Assembly (NCBI GenBank): GCA_025526915.1 | Contig: JAHLKH010000039.1 | Location: 1 to 64,000, forward strand | Source: Entophlyctis helioformis | Lineage: Eukaryota > Chytridiomycota > Chytridiomycetes > Chytridiales > Chytriomycetaceae | Direction: 5' to 3' | DNA: 64,000 nucleotides | Shown: positions 10,259 to 22,162 of the stretch, piece after piece | How positions within the stretch are numbered: the stretch's first letter is position 1 | Layout: each line of letters opens with the position of its first letter | Translations under genes and position numbers: made by a program | The notes under the pieces: model-generated | The model's database searches: none | What the model was told of the DNA's origin: nothing | The model's input: only the letters and a program-made list of their open reading frames with translations

Positions 10259-13200
10259 TCAGCACGCTGCATAGCCAAGGACAGACGCGAGCCAGCACGC
10301 ACCATCGTCGTCTGACCGCGTCGTGCCCGACTCGTCCGCGCTCGTCGAAACAACCGAGCTCCAGTTGGCACCGCTGCTGTCGTCTGTCGTGGACGGCACG
10401 GCCGCCTCGCCCAGCCGCGTGCGGAGCTCCGAGCTCTCGTGGTGCTGCTGTCGCTGCGTGATGACCTTGTCGACCCGACGGCGCTGCGAGTGCGTGCTCT
10501 TGAGCTCGCGCTCCAGCTGCTGGTCCATGGCCCGTATGACATCGGCACCTGGATCGTCGATGCCGCCCGGTGCCGCTGGTGCAACTGGCGCTGAATCTGC
10601 GCGTCGGCGTTGGAGCGACATGACGTCGTGGATGGACCGGTCCTTGCGACGCACCTGCTCTTGGAGACTGGATATCTTGGCTCGCATGGCATCCATTTTC
10701 TTGTGGGCTTCTTCCAGATCTGTGCGTGCCAGTCATGGCAGCACTGTCAGTCGCGTTGATACACAGAGTGGTGGTGCGGACGTGGGGTACACACCTGCTT
10801 GCTTGCTTTGCAGCAGCCTCTCGAGCGACTGGATACGAGCCTTGAGTGCAAGGATCTCGTCGTTGGCACTTGCCAATGCCGCCGACTGCTGATCTGCCAA
10901 TCCCTTGGCCTGCTCGTCGTCGTCGGCCTTGGCAGCCTGCTTGGCCTATCGACCCATGCACATGGTCAGTTGTTACATCTGCAGCACACAACTCACAGCC
11001 AGCGACGCACAGCAATCTTGTGCTCGGTCGTGATAAACTTGTTCCGCTCGTTCTTGAGGAGAATCTCGTACCGCTGGCTCTTGTTGCACTCGGCGTTGTA
11101 CCGGCTGTTGACAGCCGCCAGGTCAACCTCCAAGATACCAATCGTGTGCTGCAACTGCCTCTTGTCCTTCTCGCAGGCCTCCAAGTGCATGGCGGCCTCC
11201 TGCTTGCCCTGCTCGAACGTGTGCACAAGCTCGCGCAACGTCATGACCTCGCGTTCCATCCGTTTCTTGTCAGACTCGAGCCCGCGCTGCACGCGCTCGG
11301 CAGTCGCGAGAAGGTTGGTGAGCTGTCCGACCTGCTTGCCAAACGCCAGCAGGTCCGTGCGGCTCCGCAGCAGTTCCTGGGTCTTTTCGTCCAGCTCGGT
11401 CTGCAGCTGCTGCACACGCTTGTCGCGCAAGACAACCTCCATCTTGGTCTGCTTGCCTTCCTCGGACCATGAGGCGAGGATCTGGTCTTGGCGCTCGTGC
11501 TCGCTGATGAGCTTGCGGTACGACGCCATGATGTTTTCGCGCTCAATGTCTTTCTTGTGCACGAGATCGTCGAGGTAGGCGAGCTGGCGTTCGCTTTCAG
11601 CAAGCTGGCTCTTGAGAGTGTCCGCGTCCATCGATATCTGCATCAGCTCGGCATTGAGCATTTGGTTCTCGCGCGTAAGAGCAGACAGGTCAGATGCCAG
11701 ATTGGACGCTTCTTCGCCGTTGCGAGCGGCCGTCACTTGGTAGTGTTCGAGCTCGTGCGCCGTCTGGTCGAGCTGCCTCTGAAGCGACAACAGCTCGCGG
11801 TCTTGCTGATCAAGGTTGTGGTTGGCCATGTCGAGCTGCTCGCGCAGTGCCAACAGATCTTGCGCAGCCTGAGCACCATCGCTTCTCACACGAGCCAGCT
11901 GGTCTGTCGTGTTGTCAAACGTGTGAGCAAGACCAACCGCCATCACCCTCGCACACACAGAAACACACCAGTAAGCTCAAGGATCCGCTCGGCTTTGCGA
12001 TCCAGGTCGGTCTGGAACCCATCACGCTCGCGGTCAATCTCGCTCATCAGCTGCTTCTGCTCAGCAAGCAGACGATCACGCTCAGCAGCAGCCACACGCA
12101 GACTCTCGCACTCGGCATTCGCCTTGTCCAGCGCTTCCTCCGCCTCGCTCAGCCTTGACCGCAGATCGCGCAGTTGGAATTGCTGTTCATGCCATCATGC
12201 CATCGTGTCAGCCTGTGCGCATTGCCATCAACCACAATGCGAGCATGAGAACTATCCACGTACGTCTTTGTCATGGTCCATCTCGAGCTGGTTGATGCGG
12301 ATCTTGGACCGGTCTAGTTGCCGATCCACGTCATGCTTGTCGTCTTCCAGACCCTCGATCTGGATCTTGAGATCACGGATCTCGGTCTGCAACGCCATTC
12401 TCGCACTCTCGCTCTGCGCCAAACCGGCCTTGAGTCTGCGCATCGCGACTGGCATTAGCGTTCAAGCGTGCAAGTGTCGGGGTTGACGACGAATGAGAGG
12501 GACGCACCGGTCAGTCTCGGACTCGAGCTGCGAGAGCGCCTCGGTGGCTGTTGCGCCAGTCTCCTTTTGGCGCAAGACAGTCGCTTGCAGATCGCTCTGC
12601 AGTTTACTGATCTCGTCCTGCAGACTGCGCACTTGGTCCCGCAGTCTCGCTTCACTCTCGCGCAGTTTATCAGCAGTGTCATCTTGTTGTTGTTGCTGCT
12701 GCTGCTGCTGCTGTTCCTTGCCATCTTTGCCCGTTGCGAGAGCACTGCCGGTAGAGTCGGCCACTCCGCCCGATGCAGCAGCGCCAGCCGCAGGGGCCGG
12801 GCCAGAGGCGTTCGGATCCGTGCGCAGTCGCTGCACCTCGCGATTGACCTGCTCGTACAGCTGCTTGAGGTTGTCGCGATCAGACGTCACGCTCTGGACC
12901 CGGCCGTGGAGATCATCGACCTGGTCACTAAACCGCTCGAGCGCACGCAGCAAGTCATCGCGCTCACTGTGCAAGCACCCGTGTCAGCACACATTCACCA
13001 CAGCAGCAACGCTCCCCAACAGCCATGCACAAGACACACCGCTGTGCGTCGTTCAGGTCGGCCAGAACGCGGCGCTGGGTCTCCATCAACTCTTGCGAGA
13101 ACCGGGCAGAGTTGGCGGCCTTGGAGGTGAGCAGGCTGACCTGCGACTGCGCAGCCGCCAGGTCTTTCTGCAGAGCCGTGTGCTTGGGCTTGAGCGCATC

Positions 13201-15654
13201 GAGCTCAGACTGCACCGACTGCAGGTGTCGCAGCTGGCTCTGCGACGACTCCAGATCGGCCCGCAGCGTCACTTGCGCAAGTTCAAGGTCACGCACCCGT
13301 GCGTCATGGTCCTGCTGATCAATAGGCGTCTGCAGATCTGTGTGAGATGAAACGCACGCGGCTGGCAGCCCGCGGCACATGATACCTTTTTGGTCGGCGA
13401 GTCGCGGTCGCGTGTCGAGACGGCAGCATCTGCGCGGCCGGCAGTCTGCGGCCCGTTCTTGATCTGGTCCAGTTCGTGCGCCAGCTCTGCAGACCGATGA
13501 GGGAAATGAATGAGTGTGCCGAATAATCAACAGCCAAGGCGGCATGGAACGTTACTTTGCTTCTCGGCCACGGCAGCATTGAGACGCCGCGTGGTCTGCT
13601 CAAGCTTTTGCTGTGTGGTTTTGACCTTGTCGGTCAGCTCAGCAATCTGCTTCAAATGCTGCATTGTGGATTGCGTTAGCCAGGACAGCACGGCCAGATA
13701 TGCCAAAGACTGCGCAATTACCTTGACAGACGATTGAGTCTGGGCACTTGACGCCGCATGTTTCCCTCCGCCTGCCGTCAAAGATCAGTCGTCATTTAAG
13801 CACCGTCCGCCAACCAACCAACCAACTGTGCCTTACCGTGCAGTGGTTGTTGCGGTTGCTGTTTGGCAGCAGGAGACGGCCCGCGCACAACAGCAAGATC
13901 GTTGACCATGCTCTGAAGCCGCGCAAGGTTGCCAAGGAGCCCAGAAGTGCGCTCGCGCTCAGCAGCCAGCTCAAGAGCAAGCTGATCGCGCTCAGTGACA
14001 AACGCCGTCTGGACCGTGTCGCGTTCGCCCTCGATCGTCCCAAGCTCCTTCTCGAGGCCGTCAATGTGTTCCTGCAGATACTCGATCTGGATCTCGAGCT
14101 GCTCGATGCGGTCTTTGGCGGCGTCAAGGTCGACAATCCCTGCTGTGCGAGACGAGCCCTTGACAGGCGAAGCGCTGCCGCGTTTGGACGGGCTGGACGG
14201 CCGGGGCTCAAGACGCTGACCTGGGCCAAACTGCTGCGATCGTGCAATCTCAAGCTGTGCACCAAGCCGCTGGATCTCCCGCTCGCGCTTTGCCAGCTGC
14301 TCGCGCGCATTCTGGACCTGTTGTCACGGTCATGCCAGTGAAAAGTGTGAGCATCGAGGAAGACAGATCAAGGCTATAGAGACTGGGAGTGCAATGCTAC
14401 CTCATTCTCAAGATCGGTGTTCTTTGACTCGAGCTCGCGCGTGCCCTTGATGAGCGTCTCGATCTGTCCTTCTGCGAGCCGCACCATGTCGCCGACAACA
14501 GGATCAGGCGGCACAAAATATACTGGGGCGTGATCAAGCGGCTCTGTTGTGCGCAACAGCCAGATCAGCATGCCGGCCATCAGTGCTGGTGTCGCCACAC
14601 CAGAGCATGCATGATGGCAGCCGTCCTTACCAAGACCCGTCTCGATATCAATCTTTTGCAGCCGCTGGAACATCTTTTCGGCCTTGCTGCCCTTCTTTGC
14701 GGCAGCGGTCCCGCCAGCCCCGCCAGCTGTGCCAGCCGTGCCAGTCCCGCCGACACGACCAATGACGTCCTCGACACGCGTCCGCGCATCTTCGGCTCTG
14801 CGCTGCTCAGTCTCGACGCGTGCCGCATACTGGCCGACCATGAACCGCAGCTCGCTCATCTGGGCCTCGACAGCGCGTCTCGCCGCCGCATTCCGTTTCT
14901 CTCGCGCGTCCCGCTCGTCCGCCATCGCAACCAGGTCGGCGTGCAGCCCGTTGTTCTCGGCGCTCAGGCGGCCAATCTCGGAGCGCAGCGGCCGCACTTG
15001 CTCCGCGGCTGCGTCGCGCTCCTGCACGCAGAGCTCTAGCTGCGACTTGAGCGACCGCGCCGAGTCGGTGGATTGGATGAGGTCTGCAAGCAGGTGGCGC
15101 ACGAGATCGACCGACGACGGGTCCAGGTGGTGCGTGTACGACAGCTGGTCCAGCCGGTGTCTGAGCGTCAGGAACTCGTCCTCCTCGCCACGCCAAGTCG
15201 GCCGCGGCGGCTGCGGCTGCGGCTGGCGGTCGTTGTGTTGGCGCGGCTGCCAGTGCAGCAGCGAGGCGGGCGGGTCGGGAAAGTGCACGTCTGCATGCGG
15301 CTGCGGTTCCGGCTGCAGCTTGGCGTGCGCGTGCTGCTGTGTGGCCGCTGTTGTTGTTGCAGCAGCAGTGGCCGTGGTGGTGGTGGCGGCTGTTGCCGAC
15401 GGTGCAGTTGCCGTGGCAGTTGCAGCCGGAGCTGGCCCAACGTCGGTGCTCGTCGTTGTCGTTGTCGTTGAGGCTTTCGTTGCAAGCGGCGGTTGTGGTG
15501 GTTGCCCTGCAGAGGCCGCCGCCCATGCGGCCCTGTTGCCGTACGTGCCGGCAGATGCACCACCAGTGGCAGTGGCAGCAGCAGCACGGCCCAGCCCGCC
15601 CAGCCCGGCCAGCCCGCCAGCGCTTGCAGCGGCACTCGCAGCCGTCACGCTCAT
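10259..15654 (-). CDS. CEP135: CEP135/Bld10-like centriole assembly coiled-coil protein
   Basis: Thirteen exons chain in phase on the minus strand: 15654-14631, 14543-14401, 14317-13837, 13771-13722, 13658-13556, 13486-13386, 13329-13040, 12966-12508, 12435-12264, 12182-11969, 11903-11011, 10945-10795, 10719-10259; about 1513 residues. After an Ala/Thr/Gln-rich N-terminus of about 165 residues comes the family signature LRHRLDQLSYTHHLDPSSVD, followed by DLVRHLLADLIQSTDSARSL. Next are the SEIGRLSAENNGLHADLVAM helix and the KKGSKAEKMFQRLQKIDIET segment seen in CEP135. The rest is almost continuous coiled coil with Gln/Glu heptads. CEP135/Bld10 forms the cartwheel spoke tips and centriole wall needed for basal bodies, so its presence fits a zoosporic life stage. 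Length lies between animal CEP135 (about 1140) and algal Bld10 (about 1640). Individual exon ends, especially those at 13329 and 11011, are the least certain. Confidence 0.82.
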
Positions 15655-15797
15655 CTCGCTCGCTGATCTGCGGCCGCGTCCGAGTGGACAAGTGGACAAG
15701 TGGACAGGCGTAAAGCCGTGCAAGTGCACAGGAACAAGAGCACACAGGCACGCGCACAAGAGAGCAGGCACGTTCATTGCAGTCGCCTCATGGCCGC

Positions 15798-17345
15798 CTA
15801 TGCCTTGGGATGCGTCTTGAGCCACGCCGCCAGCTGCGCGTGTCCGTGCTGCGTCGCGTGTCTGGCGGCGTTCTTGGGGAACGCCGTGCCGGCGTGCGCG
15901 TGCAGCTGCCGCACAAGGTCCGCGTGCCCGGCGGCAATCGCGGCAGCCACACCTGCCGGCGTGCATCCCTCGTCGCGGTGCTCGAGCAGCCACGCCGCAA
16001 CTGCCACGTGGCCGTTCTTGATCGCTCCCTCGACCGCCTTCTTGCTGCATCCCTCGCTGCGGTTGGCATGCAGCCAGCGCACCATGCCGTCGCTGCCGTC
16101 GGTCGCTGCCTCGTCCATGACCTTGGCCGTGAACCGCGCGTCTTGGCTGTGCCGGTGCACAAGCTGCAGCAGGTCCAGTCGCCGCTTTGCCACCATGCTC
16201 AGGATGGTCGTCGTCGAGATGGCGTCCGTGCACTTACTGATCAGCCACTCGAGGAGTGGCGCTGTGCCTCCCTCACGCATGGCGCGCTCGATCGTCTTGG
16301 ATGTGATCGTGTCGATCCCCGTCTCGCTCAGCCACTCGATCACTGGAATGTGCGCGTGGGAGATGGCCACGTCCATGGCCTTGGGCGTAAAGTGCGCGTC
16401 CGGCGTCGTGCCCATGACCTTGAGCAGATCCAGCCGGCCAATAGACGCCACAAAGACAACCGACTGCGCACAGCGAGCTTCGTGGCGGTTCTCGATCAGC
16501 CACACCGCAGTCTCGGTGTGATGGTTTGTGACTGCAGACACGAGTGCTTTCGGCGTGCATCCCTCGCTGCGGTGCTCGTGCAGCCACTGGAGCGCGCGCA
16601 GGTTGCCGCGAGCCGCACAGTTGTCCATTATGTCTGTCGACCAAAACACATCAATCTCGGGGTGCTCATGCAGCCAGACGAGGGTCTCGTAGCCGGCGTT
16701 GTCTGCCTTTTGGAATTTGCGTCGGACGGCACCGAGCTGCAGCAGGAACTTGGCAACGTCCAGCGCATCTACGTGCAGCGCAAGGTCCATGGCCGTGCCG
16801 ATCCTAGCCCAGCGCTCGCCGTGATAGCCTTGACGGTCAAAGATTTCGTATCTGTCGAGGTCGACCGTCTTCTTGTCGAGCACGAGGGTGCGCAGCAGCT
16901 CGACACAGTTGCACTCGATGCCGGCACGGCCGAGAAGGATCGGGTTTCGGTCCATGTCGAGCAGATCGAACCACCTGTTGCGGACAGCAACGCCCAAGAA
17001 CACCGACCACGTCTGCGGTGAGTCATCCAGGGTTTCCCCGTAGTCGGACGGATGCTCTCTGGGCAGGTGGCTGGCGCTGAAGCGGCTGAACATGCTGCGA
17101 GAATTGACGAGCGCCATGTCGGAAGCGTCGAGGTTGCTGATAGGCGGCAGCAGGCTCAAGTCGCCGGTCCAGTTGAGGCGGAAGGCGTCTTGCCACACTG
17201 CACTGTGCAAAAACCAGTGGGGCGTGTTGCTGCGCAAGTACTTGTACAGCGTGCTTGCGAGGAAGAGGATCATCAGGTGCAGCTCGGCGGGCAGTTTGTC
17301 CCACAGGCTGCTGCCAAAGGGCAACGGCTGCTCGTTGGAGGCCAT
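15798..17345 (-). CDS. F-box-like/ankyrin repeat protein
   Basis: A single-exon frame of 515 residues from ATG 17345; the frame is open further upstream but contains no earlier ATG. The N-terminus SSLWDKLPAELHLMILFLAS fits an F-box better than the two plus-strand relatives do, and AVWQDAFRLNWTGDLSLLP corresponds to their conserved N-terminal domain. Residues about 180-515 carry irregular ankyrin-type units (ALQWLHEHRSEGCTPKALVS, GHVAVAAWLLEHRDEGCTPA). The repeats have diverged strongly, unlike the recently amplified units at 1633-2880, so this is the older copy. It lies 143 bp upstream of the CEP135-like start on the same strand and is divergent from the TPP1-like gene. Probable substrate adaptor; function inferred from the family only. 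Confidence 0.8.
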   Translation of the reverse strand: MASNEQPLPFGSSLWDKLPAELHLMILFLASTLYKYLRSNTPHWFLHSAVWQDAFRLNWTGDLSLLPPISNLDASDMALVNSRSMFSRFSASHLPREHPSDYGETLDDSPQTWSVFLGVAVRNRWFDLLDMDRNPILLGRAGIECNCVELLRTLVLDKKTVDLDRYEIFDRQGYHGERWARIGTAMDLALHVDALDVAKFLLQLGAVRRKFQKADNAGYETLVWLHEHPEIDVFWSTDIMDNCAARGNLRALQWLHEHRSEGCTPKALVSAVTNHHTETAVWLIENRHEARCAQSVVFVASIGRLDLLKVMGTTPDAHFTPKAMDVAISHAHIPVIEWLSETGIDTITSKTIERAMREGGTAPLLEWLISKCTDAISTTTILSMVAKRRLDLLQLVHRHSQDARFTAKVMDEAATDGSDGMVRWLHANRSEGCSKKAVEGAIKNGHVAVAAWLLEHRDEGCTPAGVAAAIAAGHADLVRQLHAHAGTAFPKNAARHATQHGHAQLAAWLKTHPKA

Positions 17346-17783
17346 GAGCGCGGATGTTCGGTTGCCGGGCAACGGATTCTGGACACGCTCGGGCTGTTTT
17401 ATGTGATCAGCGCATGGCAGTGTGGCAACCACGCCTGAGAGACTTGCACGACGCGGTGCACCAAGCTCTTGTGCTCGGACACTGGCCGCTCACCTGTGCG
17501 CTCGCCGTGATAGCCAGACGCAAGCCGCGCAGGCACCCCTGCAGGCATCAGAGGCTTGCAAGCTGCCACCAGTCACGTGACCCTCGCGTGACCCTGACTC
17601 CACTCAAAGATTCCCGCAACAACTTTCTGCGCAAAGATCGCTCCGATCGACGCTTCCAGTCGCAGACGTGCACGTTGGTGCCTTGCGCTTGGTTGTTGCC
17701 GTTGCAGGCTGCTGACCCACGGGCCGCTGCACGACAGAGCAGCAGCAGCACCACAAGCACCACAAGCAGCACCACAAGCAGCA
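17346..17783. promoter_or_regulatory. divergent intergenic promoter region with GTCACGTGAC
   Basis: These 438 bp separate the head-to-head ankyrin (-) and TPP1-like (+) genes. A perfect E-box palindrome is at 17572-17581, followed by a half-site-like CGCGTGACCC. No TATA box was found. Confidence 0.45.
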
Positions 17784-18957
17784 ATGGCGGGACTGCTCAA
17801 GCGGGCGTGGCTGCAGGCGTTTGTGGCCGCCGAGCTGGAGCGCATGCGGGACGCTCTCGACGGCCTCGACGGGCCCGACGCCGACGCCTTTCTGCTGGGC
17901 CATGTGCCGTCGGCGTGGGCGGCCGAGACGCAGCGGGCGCAAATCATCGAGGTGCGTCTGGCTGCGCTAGCTGGCTGGGTGTGCCGTCTATTCGCTGGCT
18001 GCTACTGTGCCGTCTATTCGCTGACGCTCGCCCTCTGCCCGTGCAGTTCAAGACGCTGCCGTCCGACGCAGACCCGTCGGCACGCACCACGCTGCAGCTG
18101 TCCGACTCGCGCATCAGCGTGCGTGCCATGCTGACGTCGGCCTGTGCTGCCCGGTACGTCGCTGCTGCTGCCTGCCACTTGGCCTTCTTGGCCCTCGATC
18201 TTGCCATCTGGCCACCTTGCCATGTTGCCGCAGTCGCTGACCCGCCCAGTGTCCGATTCCGTCCGACGGCCGCGTGTCCGGCTGCACAGCTTCGCCAAGC
18301 TGGTCGACGCCTACGGCGGCCTCGCCAAGTTCAGCGGCGGCATCGTCACGATCGCAAAGTACAAGCTGCGCGTCCACCTGACCGACCTGAGCGCCTCGTC
18401 CGACCCGCTCGCCAGCATCCGCCCGTACATTGTCATTGACGAGCTCAAGCCGTGCGGGTCGACCGTCTTGCCCACGATCAGCTCGCCAAAGCTCCTGGAC
18501 GACTGCGCAGATCTGCACGCGGTGATCAGCCAGATCCACTCCAGGTGAGGCTGGCTGCTCTGGCTACTCTGGCTGGCCTGGCTGCTCGCAGTGATGCTGC
18601 CCGTCTAACATGGCGCTGCCGTCAGAATCCTTGCGTCTCGAACGGCTGATGCCGGCGCTCTGACAGATACCGAGCCGCACGATGCCCCGCCTGTGCAATC
18701 GCCCAAGCCGTCGCGCCATCCCCTCGCTCCCATCGAGACGCAAGAGTCGTCCAACCGCATCCACGAGCTCATCGACCCGACGCAGCTGCCCTCTGCCAAA
18801 GCGCCAACCCAGAACGCCAAACGCGATCTCGGTGATGTGGAAGACGACTACGTCGGCTTCGACTTACTGCTCGAGGCTGCCGACAGACAGAGCAGCAACG
18901 GCGGCTCGCCGAGCACGTCCAGGTCTGTCGAGCTGTTCTCATCGCCCAATCGCCCTG

Positions 18958-18994
<37 letters not shown>

Positions 18995-21743
18995 CTCTTC
19001 ACCCGTCAAGCCCCCTCGGTCGCAGCGCTTCCATCTGAACACGCAGGAGTTTGCGTCCTCGCAGCCCTTCCAGCCCATGACGCAGATGCCATCGCCGACT
19101 CAAGGATCTCAGGCATCCCAAGCATCTCAGGCATCTCAGGCATCGCAAATGTCGCATCACTCTGCTCACTCGCTCAGGATGCGCGAGCAGACTAACAAGG
19201 AGCAGTCTCTATACCGCCCCCACCCTGGCTGGAATGTAAGTGCTGATGGCAACTGTCCGCCCATTGGCTCGTCGCTCACGCGCCAACTCTGCAGGGATTC
19301 CTTGAGATTACAGACATTGATGCGACCATCCCCGAGCCCCAGAAAAAGAAACTGGACAGCATGGAGCCTATGAATGTGACACGGATGCGCCGACAGACTA
19401 GTGCTGTTGCTACGAGCGCAACCGTGACATCGCAGTCCACGCCACATCGAGACACACAGCCTGCTCGGCAGCAGGTCAGGCAAACGCAGTCGGCACCACG
19501 GCCGTCGACGCGCATCTCCCCCACATCGGACTCGCGGCGCGCGAGGACACCAGGGTTCCAGCATGCTCTGTCGGCAACGCCTGGCAGCCGCCGTGTTCCT
19601 GGCGCGATGGCCTCGTACACATTGGCCCAGTCGGCCATGTCGCTGAGCCTCGGATACAGTCTGTCCGCAGTGGCTGCCGCGGACATGGAGACGGTGAGCG
19701 ACTCAGAGGGCGAAGAGTACCAGAAACGCGCGGGGTCGCGGACGCTGGACCCGACCCGAAGCGCATCGCAGGCTAGCACGAGACTGGCAAGCACTCGGCC
19801 TGGATCCGCCACGCCTACCCGGCCGGCAGATGCAGAACTGGACGCCAGAGTTGCTTCTATTGTCAGCCGGCGCGCCAGCCCGCTGATTGCTCATGATCCC
19901 AAAGCAGACGGCGACGATCAAACAAACGTCAGCGACAGCCAGGACGGCGATCGCAACGAAGATGCTGCCAAGGACGGTCTCGAGACGCCGGCTCTCGAGA
20001 GAGATGCGGCTGATGTGGACATGCCACACGCCGCTGACGACGAGTTTGACGACTTTGCCATCGAGGACCTGGACATTTCTCTGGACGAGGCAACGTTGCT
20101 GCTCGTTCAGAATGTGGAGCGCCAGACTCCGGCCGACGTGGACCTGATGGCCGAGGGGCCGCCTGTTGCTGTATCTGCTGAGCCCACTGAGCCTGCTGTG
20201 CCCACTGTGCCCACTGTGCCCGCTGAGTCGGATGCACCTTCTGGAACGGTTGCGGCTGGCGAGATTGAGGCTGTGGCAGATGTCGACATTGCAGACGAGA
20301 CGAACGAATGCGCCGAGCTGGACGCCGAGGCCAGAGCGAACACTGTGACGGCTGCGGCGGACGAACCGGCAGAGCCTGAACAAGATCTGATGGATGTCGA
20401 CGGCGGCTCGCCAGACATTGCCCCAGAAGACGCCGCGCAAGCAGGCAATCCAGACGCACCGGCCGTAGACGAGCAGCAGCAGCAAGACGCAAGCGATCAG
20501 GACGTCCTTCGAGCCGAAGCTGCTACCGATGCACAGAACACGGATGCGCACCAGGAACAGGCCGTGAGCGTGTCTGCCACTCCCCACGAGCAGGATCCGT
20601 CTGGCCACTCCCTCCCGTCAGCAGCACCGCCGATAGCCGCGCTGCCCCGCACGCCAGGCATCCACCATACTCCAGGGAGCGCCATCCACAGTCCCAGCCA
20701 GCCATCGTCCACCTTGGCAGCAGTCAACAGTCTCCGCTCCAGCATGCAGCTGTTAAACGAGCGTGTTGCGTCAGCCCGCAAGTCCCTCACCAGTGGATCT
20801 CCCCGCGCCATATGGACGGAATCCAGCCAAGACCAGGCGGGAACCCCTCGCGCTGCTCGCAGTGCTGCCGGTGGCGACGACGGCGATCGTGACACTCAGT
20901 CCCGCGCGCCATCCGCGAGCCAGGAGTCAGCCGGGCCTCTCAAGACGCCAACAAGGATGGGCGGACGTGGGTCCATGACGTCGTCGTCGTCGTCGTTTTC
21001 GTTTACCACGCCCGTCAATGTCGAGCACAACAAGCGCCGTTTAGACTCGCTCAAAATGGCCAAGACGGCCACGTCGGAGCGCCGTACATCGACGCCAAAC
21101 TCGACTGCCCCTGGGTCGGGATCTCTGCGGGTTCGTCTTGCGGACGCCGCCTTTGAGCTCGCGGACCAAGAGCGGCAAGCGCAGGAGCAGAGACACGGCA
21201 AGAGGCAGAAGCTGGGCGAGACGCAGGGCGACCGAGCCTTGGACGCGGTGTTGACGCGGATCGCTGTTGCACAGCCCAGCCACGGCTCGGATGCCGACGC
21301 CTCTCAGCCAGAGACTGTGATGGCGCTTCAAGACGACACTGCGCCGACTACTACGTCTGTGCACGTTGAACAGCAGGCTGCCGAAATGGCAGATGTCTTC
21401 GCTGGAGGCGATGCAAGCGGGCAAGGGCAACGGCGGCAGCAGAAGGATGCACAAGAGGACGATATGTACCAAGAGCCAGACATTAACGAAGGCTACGGCT
21501 TTGATGACCGTGGCATGGAAGGTGCTGCTGAGCAACAGCAGGAGCCGCAACACAGACGTCGATCTGGCCGTCAGTCGGATGCATTCATGCGGCGGGCGTC
21601 GTTCCGGCCCAGCCTGGACTGCCTTGCACTGCCTTGCATTCCGCCCATTGCCGACGTGTTGGAGGCAACCAAGAGCAACCGCCGCCGGTCCAGCGGCGAA
21701 CGCGATGCGTCGGAGGCGGCCAAGCAAAGCAAGCTGCCGCGTC

Positions 21744-21775
<32 letters not shown>

Positions 21776-22084
21776 CCGACTGGGCGACTCGGGATGCCCC
21801 GATCGTCGGTGCCCGTTTCGACTGACCTGACGACGACAGCAAGCACTGGAAGCAAGCTGCCCCTGTCTATGAAGAGACGCCCCGATGGATCCCACCGAGC
21901 CGTGTATCTAAGCACATCAGAGGCAGCGGCCGTGGCAATGGGCCACCCACTAGCAGGCACTCCACAGTGGCCCGGCCGTGCCGATGCAGGCAGCAGCACG
22001 GGCAGCAAGCGCCGTGCGTCGGACGCTCTGCAACCTCAAACAGGCCGCCCAAGCAAACTTGCACGGGCATCCACGCGTCAATAA
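17784..22084 (+). CDS. TPP1/ACD-like OB-fold protein with long disordered C-terminus (candidate shelterin subunit)
   Basis: Proposed exons: 17784-17951, 18047-18118 (end uncertain; a donor at 18154 is the alternative), 18234-18544, 18626-19235, 19295-22084; about 1316 residues. The N-terminus (LLKRAWLQAFVAAELERM, then LQLSDSRISVRAMLTSA, LAKFSGGIVTIAKYKLRV and IRPYIVIDELKPCG) follows the order of beta strands in the TPP1/ACD telomere OB fold, where a (V/L)SDxxxSVR strand precedes a GGxVTI-like strand. The rest is low-complexity: a (GS)n stretch, SQASQASQ, many SQ/TQ sites, acidic blocks and poly-Gln. Shelterin TPP1 recruits telomerase and binds POT1; that function is inferred from the fold alone. 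The stop overlaps AATAAA at 22080-22085. The exon 2/3 junction is the weak point, because including SVRAMLTSA breaks the phase. Confidence 0.5.
18955..19000 (+). repeat. (GGCTCT)n coding hexanucleotide repeat
   Basis: About seven GGCTCT units encode an alternating Gly-Ser stretch in the TPP1-like protein. A nearby run at about 19103-19148 of GCATCTCAG-like 9-10 bp units encodes repeated SQA. Confidence 0.9.
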
Positions 22085-22085
22085 A
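22080..22085 (+). terminator. AATAAA overlapping the stop codon
   Basis: CAA TAA A ends the TPP1-like gene; the TAA stop is embedded in the polyadenylation hexamer. Confidence 0.5.
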
Positions 22086-22162
22086 TTCGCGCCGTGTCGC
22101 GTTGCCTGTGTCAGACTGGCATCGGCCTTGGCCACCAACTCCCACTTTGAGCGGCTTGCGCA

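Noticed and set aside
14684..15820. 378-residue plus-strand frame opposite CEP135 exon 1
   Set aside because: Reverse reading of Ala/Thr-rich codons; the minus strand has the family signature and spliced continuity.
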